From: CAZABP01 sp964483245
GTDB taxonomy: Bacteria > Planctomycetota > UBA1135 > UBA2386
Length of the DNA stretch: 23,156 nucleotides
Direction: 5' to 3'
Assembly (NCBI GenBank): GCA_964483245.1
Contig: CAZABP010000066.1
Location: forward strand, 1-23,156
This document shows, piece by piece, positions 13,886-23,156 of the stretch; the stretch's first letter is position 1; each line of letters opens with the position of its first letter. The notes under the pieces were generated by a model. It was not told where the DNA came from and ran no database searches. It saw nothing but the letters and a program-made list of their open reading frames with translations. The position numbers were made by a program, and so were the translations under genes.

Positions 13886-16800
13886 TCGAGAAACCGCGCC
13901 TCCTCAAGAACGCACGCAGCCAGTCGATCTTCGTCCTGATCGTCTCGGCGATCGCCATCTGGCTGATGTTGTCGTACCCGTTCCAGCTCGGGCTGGACCT
14001 CAAGGGCGGCACGCAGCTGATCTACGAGGCGGATCTGGATCTGGCGATCCAGAACAACGAACTGCGTCCGGACGTCGACCGCAACGCGGTCATGGACGAG
14101 ATGGTCTCGATCATCGCCGAGCGGGCTGACCCGGAAGGCGTGAAGGAGGTCCTGGTCGCCCGCCGTGGTGATCAGCAGATCCTGATCGAGCTGCCGGCAA
14201 TGAGCGAGGCGGAGGCGCAGGCGGTCGAGAAGCGGATCAGCACGCTCGGCCTGCTCGAGTTCCGCGCGGTCGCGACCGACGACTACCGGCAGGATGGCGT
14301 CCAGTTCAACCTGCAGGAGGAGAAGAAGCGGCTGACCGACTGGCTGGACCAGAACAACGGCGAGATGCGCACGCTGCTCGCCGCGGATCCGGACGAGATC
14401 CGCAAGTTCCATGCACTGCAGCCGGATCAAGGCGGCGTGCTGGTCGGCGTCGACAAACTGAAGTGGTTCCCGCGCAAGATCCGGCCGGGCTACAAGAACA
14501 AGCACGTCTGGGACCATGCGATGTCGCAGGCGTCGGGGTCGTACGCGGTGCCGCTGTTCACGCCGGAGCAGTACGGCGCCAGCCCGGACGAGATGCTGGC
14601 GCGGGTCGAGGCGGAGATCGCCGAGCACAACCGGACGTCGCGTGACAAGATCGATCCGACCTCGGCCGGGGATCGTGTGTTCCTGATCGAGTACGTGCCG
14701 ATCAACATGCACGAGGTCGGGTTCAAGGGGGAACAACTCGACTCGACGTCGGTGCGCGCGACGCGCGACGAGGCGGGGCTGCCAGCGGTCACGTACGAGT
14801 TCAACACCGACACCCGGGACGCGTACGCGGAGTTCTCCGAGCGCTACCTGAACAAGCAGTCGGCGATCATCCTGAACGGATACGTGACGTCGGCACCGAC
14901 GTTCGAGAGCCGGATCTTCGGCCCGGGGCAGATCCGCGGCGGGTTCACGCAGCAGGAAGCGGCGGACCTGGTCAAGGTGCTGAAGACCGGGTCGCTGAAG
15001 GTCCGGCCGACCCGCGTGTCGAAGATCGCGATCGGCGCGACGCTGGGCGCCGAGTCGGTCCGGCTCGGACTGATTTCGATCGTCGTCGGCGCGCTGCTCG
15101 TGCTGGTGTTCATCGCGTACTACTACCGGATGTCGGGGATCGTCGCGTTCATCGGGCTGGCGCTGAACGTGTTCTTCATCCTCGGGATCATGCAGTTCAT
15201 CCGGGCGACGTTCACGCTGCCCGGACTGGCCGGGATCGTGTTGACGATCGGCATGGCGGTGGATGCCAACATCCTGATCTACGAACGCATCCGGGAAGAG
15301 GTCAAACGCGGCAAGGCACTGCTGCAGGCGGTCACGGCCGGGTTCGACCGCGCGATGGTCACGATCCTGGACGCGAACATCACGACGTTCCTGGTCGGCG
15401 TCGTGCTCTACAACATCGGAATCGGGCCGATCCGTGGCTTCGCGGTCACGCTGATGGTCGGCATCGTGACGTCGCTGTTCACAGCGTTCTTCATCTGCCG
15501 CCTGGTGTTCCACTACCTGCTGGAGACCGGGGCGATGAAGGAGTTCCGGGCCGCGGAGTGGTTCCGCAACCTGCGGCTGCGCTACCTGAGCTATGCGCGG
15601 CCGGCGATCGCGGCCAGCCTCGTCGTGATCCTCGGTGGGCTCATCTACGTGTTCACGTCGGTCGACAAGGAGCGGATGCTCGGGCTCGACTTCACCGGTG
15701 GCGCCAACCTGCGCGTCGTGCTCGAACAGCCGATCACGGCGGCGGAGCTGCGGGACCGGCTGGCCAAGCACGACGAGTTCAACCAGGACTTCCCCAACCC
15801 GCTGATCAACACCAGTGGCGGCGTCGAAGACGGCAAGGCGCGTGAGTTCGGGCTGAAGCTGAAGCTGAACGACGAGAAGCTCGCGCGCTACAACGAGGCA
15901 CGCGAGCAGGCGAAGCGGGAGAACCGCGAGTTCGTGCCGCCGTACGTCGGGATGCTGCACGAGGCGCTGGACGGGCTGCTGGTGTCGCGGGCATTCGACA
16001 AGGCCGCGGTGCGCAGTCTCCCGGAGGTCACCTCGGTCAAAGCCGGCGAGATCATGCTGCACTTCGCGACGCCGGTCGAAGTGAAGGCGTTGCAGGAGCA
16101 CTTGGCCGGCTCGCTGACGGGAGTTGCCGTGAACGCCGACGACCAGGCACAGTCGCGCGACGTGTTCGTCGAATACCAGACCGCGTCGGCCTCGACGCCG
16201 GACCAGGTGTTCCTCGAGGTGCGCGACGCGATCGGTGAGAACTTCCTCGACGCGAGCGGGCAGCCGGTCTCGTTGTCGAACCCGATCCCGGAAGCCGAGG
16301 AGATCGGCGGCCGGATGGTCGGCGAGCTGCGCAATGCGGCGATCGCCGCGATGGTGTTGTCGTGGTTCCTGATCGTCATGTACATCAGGTTGCGGTTCCA
16401 CGAGTACCGCTACGGCGTCGCCGCCGTCGCCGCGCTGATCCACGACGTGCTCGTGGCGTTCATCGCCGTCGTGATCGCGAACTCGCTCGGCATCGTCAAC
16501 GCGGAGATCGATCTGAGCATGATCGCCGCATTCCTGACGATCGTCGGCTACTCGGTCAACGACACGATCGTCATCTTCGACCGGATCCGTGAGAACATCA
16601 GCGACGCCAAGCGGCTGGGTGACAACAGAACCCCGTTTGCCGGGCTGCTGAACCTGTCGATCAACCAGACGATGCAGCGCACGATCCTGACGACCGGCGC
16701 GACGCTGTTCGTCGTGATCGCGCAGTTCGTGATCAACCGCGGCAGCGGCAGCTCGCTCGAGGGCTTCTCGTTCGCGCTGATCGTCGGGATGCTGGCCGGG

Positions 16801-16911
16801 ACCTATTCGACGATCTTCATCGCCTGTCCGCTCGTGCTCTGGCTCGGGCACGAGACCGCGGTCGATCCGTCCAGCGAGACGACCGGCACGGCATCGCCGT
16901 CGGTGGCCTGA
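13882..16911 (+). CDS. secDF: Fused protein-export membrane protein SecDF
   Basis: Proton-driven partner of SecYEG that pulls preproteins into the periplasm. 1009 residues, with SecD (about 1-560) and SecF (about 580-1009) in one chain. SecD shows TM1 (16-33), LGLDLKGGTQLIYEAD (37-52), a large periplasmic P1 region, and the TM block with TIGMAVDANILIYERIREE (about 453-471). SecF shows TM (about 572-592), LGLDFTGGANLRV (about 600-612), a periplasmic region with a charged insert (about 650-700), and IVGYSVNDTIVIFDRIREN (about 886-904). The conserved membrane Asp of SecD is in AVDAN. Fused forms occur in Bacillus and Planctomycetota, among others. It lies between rplS and nadB; no yajC is present. 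The start is coupled to the preceding short frame. Confidence 0.97.
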   Translation: MIEKPRLLKNARSQSIFVLIVSAIAIWLMLSYPFQLGLDLKGGTQLIYEADLDLAIQNNELRPDVDRNAVMDEMVSIIAERADPEGVKEVLVARRGDQQILIELPAMSEAEAQAVEKRISTLGLLEFRAVATDDYRQDGVQFNLQEEKKRLTDWLDQNNGEMRTLLAADPDEIRKFHALQPDQGGVLVGVDKLKWFPRKIRPGYKNKHVWDHAMSQASGSYAVPLFTPEQYGASPDEMLARVEAEIAEHNRTSRDKIDPTSAGDRVFLIEYVPINMHEVGFKGEQLDSTSVRATRDEAGLPAVTYEFNTDTRDAYAEFSERYLNKQSAIILNGYVTSAPTFESRIFGPGQIRGGFTQQEAADLVKVLKTGSLKVRPTRVSKIAIGATLGAESVRLGLISIVVGALLVLVFIAYYYRMSGIVAFIGLALNVFFILGIMQFIRATFTLPGLAGIVLTIGMAVDANILIYERIREEVKRGKALLQAVTAGFDRAMVTILDANITTFLVGVVLYNIGIGPIRGFAVTLMVGIVTSLFTAFFICRLVFHYLLETGAMKEFRAAEWFRNLRLRYLSYARPAIAASLVVILGGLIYVFTSVDKERMLGLDFTGGANLRVVLEQPITAAELRDRLAKHDEFNQDFPNPLINTSGGVEDGKAREFGLKLKLNDEKLARYNEAREQAKRENREFVPPYVGMLHEALDGLLVSRAFDKAAVRSLPEVTSVKAGEIMLHFATPVEVKALQEHLAGSLTGVAVNADDQAQSRDVFVEYQTASASTPDQVFLEVRDAIGENFLDASGQPVSLSNPIPEAEEIGGRMVGELRNAAIAAMVLSWFLIVMYIRLRFHEYRYGVAAVAALIHDVLVAFIAVVIANSLGIVNAEIDLSMIAAFLTIVGYSVNDTIVIFDRIRENISDAKRLGDNRTPFAGLLNLSINQTMQRTILTTGATLFVVIAQFVINRGSGSSLEGFSFALIVGMLAGTYSTIFIACPLVLWLGHETAVDPSSETTGTASPSVA

Positions 16912-16926
16912 GCGCCGCCGGCAGCG

Positions 16927-18597
16927 ATGCACCGCAGGCCTCGCTTCACCCGCTCGCTCGGCGCGTTCGACACGCGACGCACGCCGGTCCTGCGCACCGA
17001 CGTGCTCGTGATCGGCGGCGGCATCGCCGGTCTGACGGCCGCGCTGCACGCGGCAGCAGCCGGCGCCAACGTGCTGATGGCGGCGAAGACGCCGTTCGAA
17101 GACGCCAACACGGCTTGGGCGCAAGGTGGCCTCGCCGCCGTACTCGGGCAGGACGACAGCTTCGAACTGCACGAGCGCGACACGTTGCGGGTCGGCGCAG
17201 GGCTCGCGGACCCTGCGGTCGTGCGGCAGGTGGTTGCCGACGCTCCAGCCGTCGTCGACTGGCTGGTGCAGATCGGCACCGAGTTCGATCGGGATCCGAC
17301 CGGCCGCTACGTTCTGTCCCGGGAAGGGGGGCATTCGGTCGCGCGGGTCGTGCACAGCCACGGTGACAGCACCGGAATCGCGATCGAGCAGGCGCTGCTC
17401 GCGCGGGCGCGCGCGGAGCGCGGCGTGACGATCCGGAGCGATTCGTTCGCGCGGGATCTGCTGGTGGAGGATGGCAGGTGCGTCGGTGCCGTCCTGCTCG
17501 ATCGCACGGACGAGCTGGCGATCCAGGCCGGCGCCGTCGTGCTGGCGTCCGGCGGCGCGGGCCAGGTCTACCGCGAAACGACGAACCCGAACGGGGCGTG
17601 CGGTGACGGCGTCGCGCTGGGGATCCGCGCCGGCGCGCGCGTCAGCGGCATGGAGTTCGTGCAGTTCCACCCGACGACGCTGTACATCGCCGGTGCGGCG
17701 CGGTTCCTGATCTCGGAGGTCGTGCGCGGGGCCGGGGCCGTGCTGCGCGACCGCAACGGTGAACGGTTCATGACCGGGATCCATCCGGATGCGGAACTGG
17801 CCCCGCGCGACGTCGTCAGCCGCGCGATCCTGCAGCGGATGGTGGCCACCGGCGACACGCACGTCTATCTCGACCTGAGCACCGTGCGTGGTGATCCACA
17901 CGCGTTGTTCCCGTCGATCTCGCGGATCTGCGGCGCGTTCGACATCGACATCGCGCGTGATCCGGTGCCGGTGCGTCCCGGCGCGCACTACATGATCGGC
18001 GGGATCGAGAGCACGCTCGACGGGCAGACGTCGCTGCCGGGACTGCTGGTCGCCGGCGAAGTCGCATCGACGGGACTGCACGGTGCCAACCGGCTCGCGT
18101 CCAACTCACTGCTCGAGGGCGCGGTCATGGGACGGGCTGCCGGATTGTCGGCCGCCGAGCAGGCGCGGGACGCGTCCGGCATCGAGCTGCCGCGCTGGGA
18201 AGACCCGCTGGCACGTTCGGTCCATGGCCCGCGGATCCAGCTCGATGACATGCTCTACAGCTTGAAGAGCATGATGTGGCGGCTGGTCGGTCTCGATCGC
18301 GAGGCGCAGGGTCTGACCGAGGCGCGTGATCGGATCGGGTTCTGGTTGCATTACCTGACGCATGGGACGCTGCGGACGCGCCAAGCCTGCGAACTGGCCA
18401 ACATGCTGACCACGTCGGCATTGATCGCGATCGCAGCGCTCGCGCGCGAGGAGAGCCGAGGGACGCACTTCCGGCGCGACTTTCCGCACCGTGACGACGA
18501 GCACTGGTGCCGGCAGATCCGCCTGCAGCTCGATCCTGACGGGCACGTCGCCGTGTCCGAGCGCGAGCTCGTGGCCGCATCGGACCCCCGCCGCTGA
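16927..18597 (+). CDS. nadB: L-aspartate oxidase
   Basis: FAD enzyme that oxidises L-aspartate to iminoaspartate, the first step of de novo NAD synthesis. 556 residues. It shows the FAD fold VLVIGGGIAGLTAAL (about 26-40), NTAWAQGGLAA (about 60-70), ASGGAGQVYRETTNP (about 206-220) and MEFVQFHPTTLY. APRDVVSRAI carries the substrate-binding Arg, followed by GAHYMIGGIES and GLHGANRLASNSLLEG. The C-terminal helical domain has the RTRQACELANM and ESRGTHFRRDFP motifs typical of NadB and the flavoprotein subunit of fumarate reductase. The His-rich FRD heme/Fe-S partner genes are absent, and length and motifs favour NadB. The nadA and nadC genes are not nearby. Its TGA overlaps the hflX ATG (TGATG). 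Confidence 0.96.
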   Translation: MHRRPRFTRSLGAFDTRRTPVLRTDVLVIGGGIAGLTAALHAAAAGANVLMAAKTPFEDANTAWAQGGLAAVLGQDDSFELHERDTLRVGAGLADPAVVRQVVADAPAVVDWLVQIGTEFDRDPTGRYVLSREGGHSVARVVHSHGDSTGIAIEQALLARARAERGVTIRSDSFARDLLVEDGRCVGAVLLDRTDELAIQAGAVVLASGGAGQVYRETTNPNGACGDGVALGIRAGARVSGMEFVQFHPTTLYIAGAARFLISEVVRGAGAVLRDRNGERFMTGIHPDAELAPRDVVSRAILQRMVATGDTHVYLDLSTVRGDPHALFPSISRICGAFDIDIARDPVPVRPGAHYMIGGIESTLDGQTSLPGLLVAGEVASTGLHGANRLASNSLLEGAVMGRAAGLSAAEQARDASGIELPRWEDPLARSVHGPRIQLDDMLYSLKSMMWRLVGLDREAQGLTEARDRIGFWLHYLTHGTLRTRQACELANMLTTSALIAIAALAREESRGTHFRRDFPHRDDEHWCRQIRLQLDPDGHVAVSERELVAASDPRR

Positions 18598-19916
18598 TGG
18601 CCTCGCACGCGCAGGAGCAGGAGCAGGGGCGGCCGCGCCCGCAGGCGCTGCTGTTCGGCATCCTGCCGCATGGGGACGCGCGCCCGGCGAGCGAAGCCTT
18701 GATCGAGCTGCAGCAACTCGCCGACACCGGCGAGTTCGAGGTCGCCGGCTGCCTCGCGCAGCACCGGCGGCACCCGGATCCGCACACCTACGTCGGCAGC
18801 GGAAAGCTCGACGAGATCGTCGAGATCATCGAACGCAGCAAGCCGGCGCTGTTGATCTGCAACGATGAGCTGGCACCGCTGCAGGGACGCAACATCGAAC
18901 GCGCGATCGGCATCCCGGTCATGGATCGCAGCGAGTTGATCCTGCACATCTTCGAGACGCATGCGCGCACGCCGCAGGCGAAGCTGCAGGTGGAGCTGGC
19001 GCAGCTCGAGTACCAACTGCCGCGGCTCAAGCGGATGTGGACCCACCTCGAACGCCAGCGTGGCGGCATCGGCATGCGCGGTGGCGCCGGCGAGAAGCAG
19101 ATCGATCTCGACCGCGGCTACATCCGGACCCGGATCGCCTCGATCACACGGCAGTTGCGCCGGATCGAGGGGCACCGCACGCGGATGATCGGTGCACGCG
19201 CGGACCTGTTCACGATCGCGCTGGTCGGCTACACGAACGCCGGCAAGTCGACGTTGATGAACCGGCTGACCGATGCCGAGGTGCTTGCAGAGAACCGGCT
19301 GTTCTCGACGCTCGACACGCGGACCCGGCCCTGGCGACTGCCCGGCGGCCGGACTGTGCTGCTCTCGGACACGGTCGGGTTCATCCGCAACCTCCCACAC
19401 CAGCTGGTGGCGAGCTTCCACGCCACGCTCGAGGAAGCGCTGACGGCGGATCTGTTGTTCGTCATGGTGGATGGCTCCAGCCCTGAAGCCGTGAGCCAGT
19501 TGGAGACCGTCCACGAAGTGCTGGACCAGCTCGGTGCGTCCGGAATCCGTCGCCTGCACCTGTTCAACAAGATGGACCAGGTCACCGATCGCTCGTTCGT
19601 CGCACCGCTGTACCAGCGTGCACCGGAGGCGCTCGAGATCTCGGCACGGACCGGTATCGGGCTCGCGGAGCTCGAGCAGCGACTGCAGGACTTGATGGCC
19701 GAGTGCGGTCGCCGGGTACGGATCCTCGTGCCGCATGCGGCCTCCGGTCTGCACTCCGAGATCCGCCGCAATACGACAGTGCTCGACGAGAGCTACACCG
19801 AGGAAGGCTGCGTGCTGGATTGCATCGCGAGCCCGTCCCTGCTCGCGCGCTGGCTCAGCCGCGGGGTCTCGACGCTGGAAGTGCCTCCGGGTGCGCCGGA
19901 GCTGCAGCAGCCGTAG
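18597..19916 (+). CDS. hflX: GTPase HflX
   Basis: Ribosome-associated GTPase that splits stalled or stress-damaged 70S ribosomes. 439 residues. N-terminal HflX domain with DPHTYVGSGKLDEIVEI (about 60-76), LAPLQGRNIE and RGGAGEKQIDLDRGYIRTRI (a variant of the more familiar GPGETQLE). A coiled coil follows, then the G domain: G1 GYTNAGKS (about 211-218), G3 DTVGFIRNLPHQL (about 259-271), G4 NKMD (about 323-326), G5 region EISART. The start overlaps the nadB stop by one base, so translation is coupled. The last 62 bases overlap the 3' end of the convergent minus-strand gene at 19855. It is last in the trmD operon. No terminator is visible after it. Confidence 0.96.
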   Translation: MASHAQEQEQGRPRPQALLFGILPHGDARPASEALIELQQLADTGEFEVAGCLAQHRRHPDPHTYVGSGKLDEIVEIIERSKPALLICNDELAPLQGRNIERAIGIPVMDRSELILHIFETHARTPQAKLQVELAQLEYQLPRLKRMWTHLERQRGGIGMRGGAGEKQIDLDRGYIRTRIASITRQLRRIEGHRTRMIGARADLFTIALVGYTNAGKSTLMNRLTDAEVLAENRLFSTLDTRTRPWRLPGGRTVLLSDTVGFIRNLPHQLVASFHATLEEALTADLLFVMVDGSSPEAVSQLETVHEVLDQLGASGIRRLHLFNKMDQVTDRSFVAPLYQRAPEALEISARTGIGLAELEQRLQDLMAECGRRVRILVPHAASGLHSEIRRNTTVLDESYTEEGCVLDCIASPSLLARWLSRGVSTLEVPPGAPELQQP

Positions 19917-20439
19917 CTGGATCCGACGCGCGCAAGCGCGCCCTGACCCGCTGGCCTGCGCGCCGCACCACACTCCGCGTCCACAGCCGGCCGATCGTCC
20001 GATCCCAGAACCAGAAGAAGCCGGCAGCGACCAAGTCCGGCGCGCACGGCCCGCGACGCAGCCCTTGCCACAGCGCGGACCAGACCCGGCGGTCGGTCGC
20101 GCGCAGCGGCACGAGGCCGGCATCCGGCAGGAATACCTGGTACCGGCGCGCGCCGCAGAGCAGCCCGTGCGCGCTCAGCCGCGCTTCACCCGGGCGGCCG
20201 CACCAGAGCAGCACTGCCACGTCGAACCGCCGCGCGCGCAGCGAACGCAGCGCAGCAAGTCGATTGCCGGTCGGCTTGTCCGGGAGCGAGTCCCGCGCAG
20301 CTGACTGCCGTAACGCGTCCGCGGCATCCTGCGGAGCCACAACGACGGTCCACTCAACGGCAGGAAGACTCGCCCGCGCGGCATCGATCGCAGCACCTGC
20401 ATGCGGGTCCACCCGACCGAGGAACAGGACGCCGATCAT
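19855..20439 (-). CDS. Protein of unknown function, coupled to a glycosyltransferase
   Basis: A 194-residue protein. The N-terminus MIGVLFLGRV, followed by alternating beta-alpha patterning (VEWTVVVAP, FDVAVLLWCGRPGEARL, GARRYQVFLPDAG), resembles a partial Rossmann-like or GT-B half domain. I recall similar RYDV..W/GEPG..K..LLPLLLGARR segments beside polysaccharide glycosyltransferases, but cannot name a family. A short hydrophobic/aromatic stretch (DLVAAGFFWFWDRTIG, about 135-150) may contact the membrane. The C-terminus is Arg- then Ala/Pro-rich and is encoded opposite the hflX 3' end. The ATG overlaps the GT4 stop as ATGA, so both are made together. A role in cell-surface glycan synthesis is inferred from this coupling only. 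Confidence 0.7.
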   Translation of the reverse strand: MIGVLFLGRVDPHAGAAIDAARASLPAVEWTVVVAPQDAADALRQSAARDSLPDKPTGNRLAALRSLRARRFDVAVLLWCGRPGEARLSAHGLLCGARRYQVFLPDAGLVPLRATDRRVWSALWQGLRRGPCAPDLVAAGFFWFWDRTIGRLWTRSVVRRAGQRVRARLRASDPATAAAAPAHPEALPASRPRG

Positions 20440-21902
20440 GCCACGCCGTCACGCGTTTGCGCGTGCACTCGAGCCCCGGTGATCTGCTCAGTGAACCGTG
20501 CGGCGAGGAGAACCGGATCGTGGTTGCTGCGGGCATAGGCGAGGCCGTGTTCGCCGAGGCGCCGGCGCAACTGCTCGTCTTGCAGGCAGGTGCGGATCGC
20601 AGCTGCGAACTCGGCGGCACTGTCCGCCAGCAGGCAGTGCATCCCATGCTCGACGTCGAATCCGCGAGCAGCAAGGGGAGTCGCTACGACTGCTTTGCCG
20701 CGGGCCCAAGCCTCCAGCAGCTTGCCCCGCAGCCCCGCACCACCGCGCAGAGGTGCCACGACCACGGCTGCACGCGCAAGCCATGCGTCGAGATCGTCGC
20801 TAGGGCCAAAGTGGACCACGGAGGCCGGCAGGGGCTCCGGACGCAACCTCTCGGCCCCGCGGCCGACGACCGCCAACCGTGCGCCAGGGAGCGCGGCGAC
20901 GACCTCCGGCCAGATCGCGCGGAGCAACCAGTCCACGGCGGCGAGGTTCGGTTCATGGGCGAAGCTGCCGACGAACAGGGCGAGCGGCTCGTACCCCGGG
21001 TTCGCCTGCACATCAGCTGCAACCGTGATCGAACTCGGCACCACGCTGGGCCGCGCCATCCGCAGGGCCCGCGAGAGCACGTCCGCGTCGTGTCCCGACA
21101 GCGCCACGCAACTGGCACTTTCGCGCAGGACCCGTGCCTCGAAGCAGGCCGCGCGGCCAATGCCTTCGACGAGCGCGCCGTCGTGCCCGGCAGCGAAGTC
21201 CTCGCAAGCCGCACTGAGCAGCGACTCGTGGCAGACGTAAACGGCAGGCAGACGCTGGAGCAGGCCGCGCGCGACGTACGCCATTTCGGCGTACTCGACG
21301 AGCACTACGTCGGCAGACCGGGTTGCGATTGCGCACGCAAGCTGCCGGCGCAGGCGGGGAGAGGAGTAGTCACGCACCAGCCGGTGCGGCGCAGCTACAC
21401 CCCGCGGACTCCGCCCGCCACCCGAACTGCGTGAGAGGGCCTGGACTGAGTTGCAGAGTTCCGCCAGTTCCCGGGGCTGGCGATCGTCCGCGGATTCGAC
21501 GAGCACGACGGCATCGATGGACCATGCGCGCCGCAGCTGCTGCAGTCGTTCGAGGACGACCCACGAACCGTCCCGTCCCGAGCGTGCTGGACGGGGCAGC
21601 AAGACCAGCGCCCGCGGCCGTGGGTCCTCGTCGGCGATCGCTGCGACCTGCGGACCCTTGCCGAATCCGATCCCGAGCCGCACCCATGCGGCGACCCATG
21701 CGCCCTCCGCGAGGCGCGCCTGATCGAGCATGGTGCGAACGCTGGACGCCACCCGTTGCAGCGGACTGGCACGAACCACGCGATCCCGCAGCCAGGCAAT
21801 CGGCGTCAGCAGCGCGGCGAGCACCAGCTCCACCGCTCCGAACGCCACCGCGCCCACACCGCACAGGCTGACCACGAGCAGGGCACTCCAAGGCCAGCGC
21901 AT
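20436..21902 (-). CDS. Membrane-anchored GT4-type glycosyltransferase
   Basis: A 488-residue GT-B glycosyltransferase. N-terminal hydrophobic segment (about 7-36), then an acceptor half (about 95-285, with VVLVEYAEMAYVARG and VYVCHESLLSAA). The donor half follows: LFVGSFAHEPNLAAVDWL (309-326), GARLAVVGRGAE (340-351), VVVAPLRGGAGLRGKLLEAW (380-399) and GKAVVATPLAARGFD (402-416). Glu396 in KLLEAWA is the conserved nucleotide-sugar contact of GT4 enzymes. Substrates are not predictable; a cytoplasmic-face role in surface polysaccharide or glycolipid assembly is likely. The start MRWPWS comes just after the rRNA terminator. No strong Shine-Dalgarno is seen (GGATGACC). It is coupled to the small gene at 19855-20439. 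Confidence 0.85.
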   Translation of the reverse strand: MRWPWSALLVVSLCGVGAVAFGAVELVLAALLTPIAWLRDRVVRASPLQRVASSVRTMLDQARLAEGAWVAAWVRLGIGFGKGPQVAAIADEDPRPRALVLLPRPARSGRDGSWVVLERLQQLRRAWSIDAVVLVESADDRQPRELAELCNSVQALSRSSGGGRSPRGVAAPHRLVRDYSSPRLRRQLACAIATRSADVVLVEYAEMAYVARGLLQRLPAVYVCHESLLSAACEDFAAGHDGALVEGIGRAACFEARVLRESASCVALSGHDADVLSRALRMARPSVVPSSITVAADVQANPGYEPLALFVGSFAHEPNLAAVDWLLRAIWPEVVAALPGARLAVVGRGAERLRPEPLPASVVHFGPSDDLDAWLARAAVVVAPLRGGAGLRGKLLEAWARGKAVVATPLAARGFDVEHGMHCLLADSAAEFAAAIRTCLQDEQLRRRLGEHGLAYARSNHDPVLLAARFTEQITGARVHAQTRDGVA

Positions 21903-21953
21903 CGGTCATCCAGCGCGAGGCGCACGGTGCGGACCGCGCTCGGACCGGAAACG

Positions 21954-21986
21954 ATGCAGGCCTGGATCCTCGATCCAGGCCTGCAT
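21954..21986 (-). terminator. rRNA operon terminator, 15-bp perfect hairpin
   Basis: ATGCAGGCCTGGATC, loop of 3 bases, then the exact complement (arms 21954-21968 and 21972-21986), 12 bases after the 5S 3' end. On the minus strand the following bases are CGTTTCC, so the U-tract is short. Position and stem strength make it the rRNA operon terminator. Confidence 0.75.
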
Positions 21987-21998
21987 GCTGAAGAAATG

Positions 21999-22105
21999 TC
22001 CCGGCACTGACCTACTTTCGCGTTGCCACTATCATCGGCCCCAGCTGCTTGACGACCGTGTTCGGGATGGGAACGGGTATTTCCAGCCGGGTATAGGCAC
22101 CGGGA
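21999..22105 (-). rRNA. rrf: 5S ribosomal RNA
   Basis: About 107 nt. Helix I pairs 5' TCCCGG with 3' CCGGGA. The core contains CCCATCCCGAACACGG, GGGGCCGATGATAGTGG and GCGAAAGTAGGTC, standard bacterial 5S features. The ends are set by helix I and may be off by a few bases. It follows 23S after a spacer of about 62 bases that holds a 5-bp CCGGG/CCCGG hairpin (22146-22159). Confidence 0.93.
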
Positions 22106-22167
22106 ATGCGCTTGTGATGACGTGTCGGGTGAGAGTTTGGACGAGCCGGGAAATCCCGGGTGGTAAT

Positions 22168-23156
<989 letters not shown>

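Noticed and set aside
13693..18081. 1462-codon open frame on the minus strand
   Set aside because: It lies antisense to rplS, secDF and nadB, which have clear conserved motifs. Composition is His/Arg/Asp-rich, as expected from mirrored G+C-rich codons, with no recognisable domain.
16927..18597. Succinate dehydrogenase/fumarate reductase flavoprotein
   Set aside because: No iron-sulfur or membrane subunit is nearby, and length and motifs (NTAWAQGG, GLHGANRLASNSL) fit NadB better.
19855..20439. Pseudogene fragment of a split glycosyltransferase
   Set aside because: Both frames have good starts and are joined by a classic ATGA overlap, and the downstream protein does not repeat or complete the GT4 domain.

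Overview
The window is G+C-rich, with third codon positions nearly always G or C, and is densely packed. It holds four tRNA genes, part of an rRNA operon and 19 intact protein genes plus the 5' end of tuf. No stretch over 300 bases lacks a gene. The longest gene-free spacers are about 156 bases, inside the tRNA-tuf operon. I see no insertion sequence, prophage, CRISPR array or integrase. Envelope genes (Mla/MCE transporter, lipoproteins, an LPS-kinase-like protein, fused SecDF) point to a Gram-negative bacterium. The EF-Tu switch I sequence (IAKGGTVRDETRVVTI instead of the usual EEKARGITI type) and the SecD-SecF fusion resemble what I recall from Planctomycetota. That is a moderate-confidence guess.

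Region 1 (1-1055, minus strand): promoter, tRNA-Thr(TGT), tRNA-Tyr(GTA), tRNA-Gly(TCC), tRNA-Thr(GGT), then tuf. This is the same order as E. coli thrU-tyrU-glyT-thrT-tufB. The EF-Tu P-loop reads GHVAHGKT rather than GHVDHGKT.

Region 2 (1089-5298): a stand-alone receiver protein is translationally coupled to a MutS2 that lacks the Smr nuclease domain. A Cys/Met-metabolism PLP enzyme is divergent from them. Convergent to that enzyme is an HU/IHF-family protein with an acidic tail.

Region 3 (5399-11975), an envelope island: a WaaP/InaA-like kinase fold with an altered catalytic loop, a TPR lipoprotein, a small lipoprotein, and then a tightly overlapping operon. The operon encodes a large lipoprotein built of about 18-22 copies of a ~20-residue [LF]WP[LF]-type repeat, followed by MlaE, MlaF and MlaD. 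The repeat lipoprotein shares an ATGA overlap with mlaE. It is the best candidate here for an undescribed part of a lipid-transport system.

Region 4 (11992-19916): riboflavin synthase (minus) diverges from a plus-strand housekeeping operon, trmD-rplS-secDF-nadB-hflX, which has a good promoter before trmD. TrmD carries Glu where the proposed catalytic Asp169 normally is.

Region 5 (19855-23156, minus strand): the 3' third of 23S rRNA, 5S rRNA, a 15-bp perfect terminator hairpin, a membrane-anchored GT4 glycosyltransferase, and a coupled small protein of unknown function whose 3' end overlaps the hflX 3' end.
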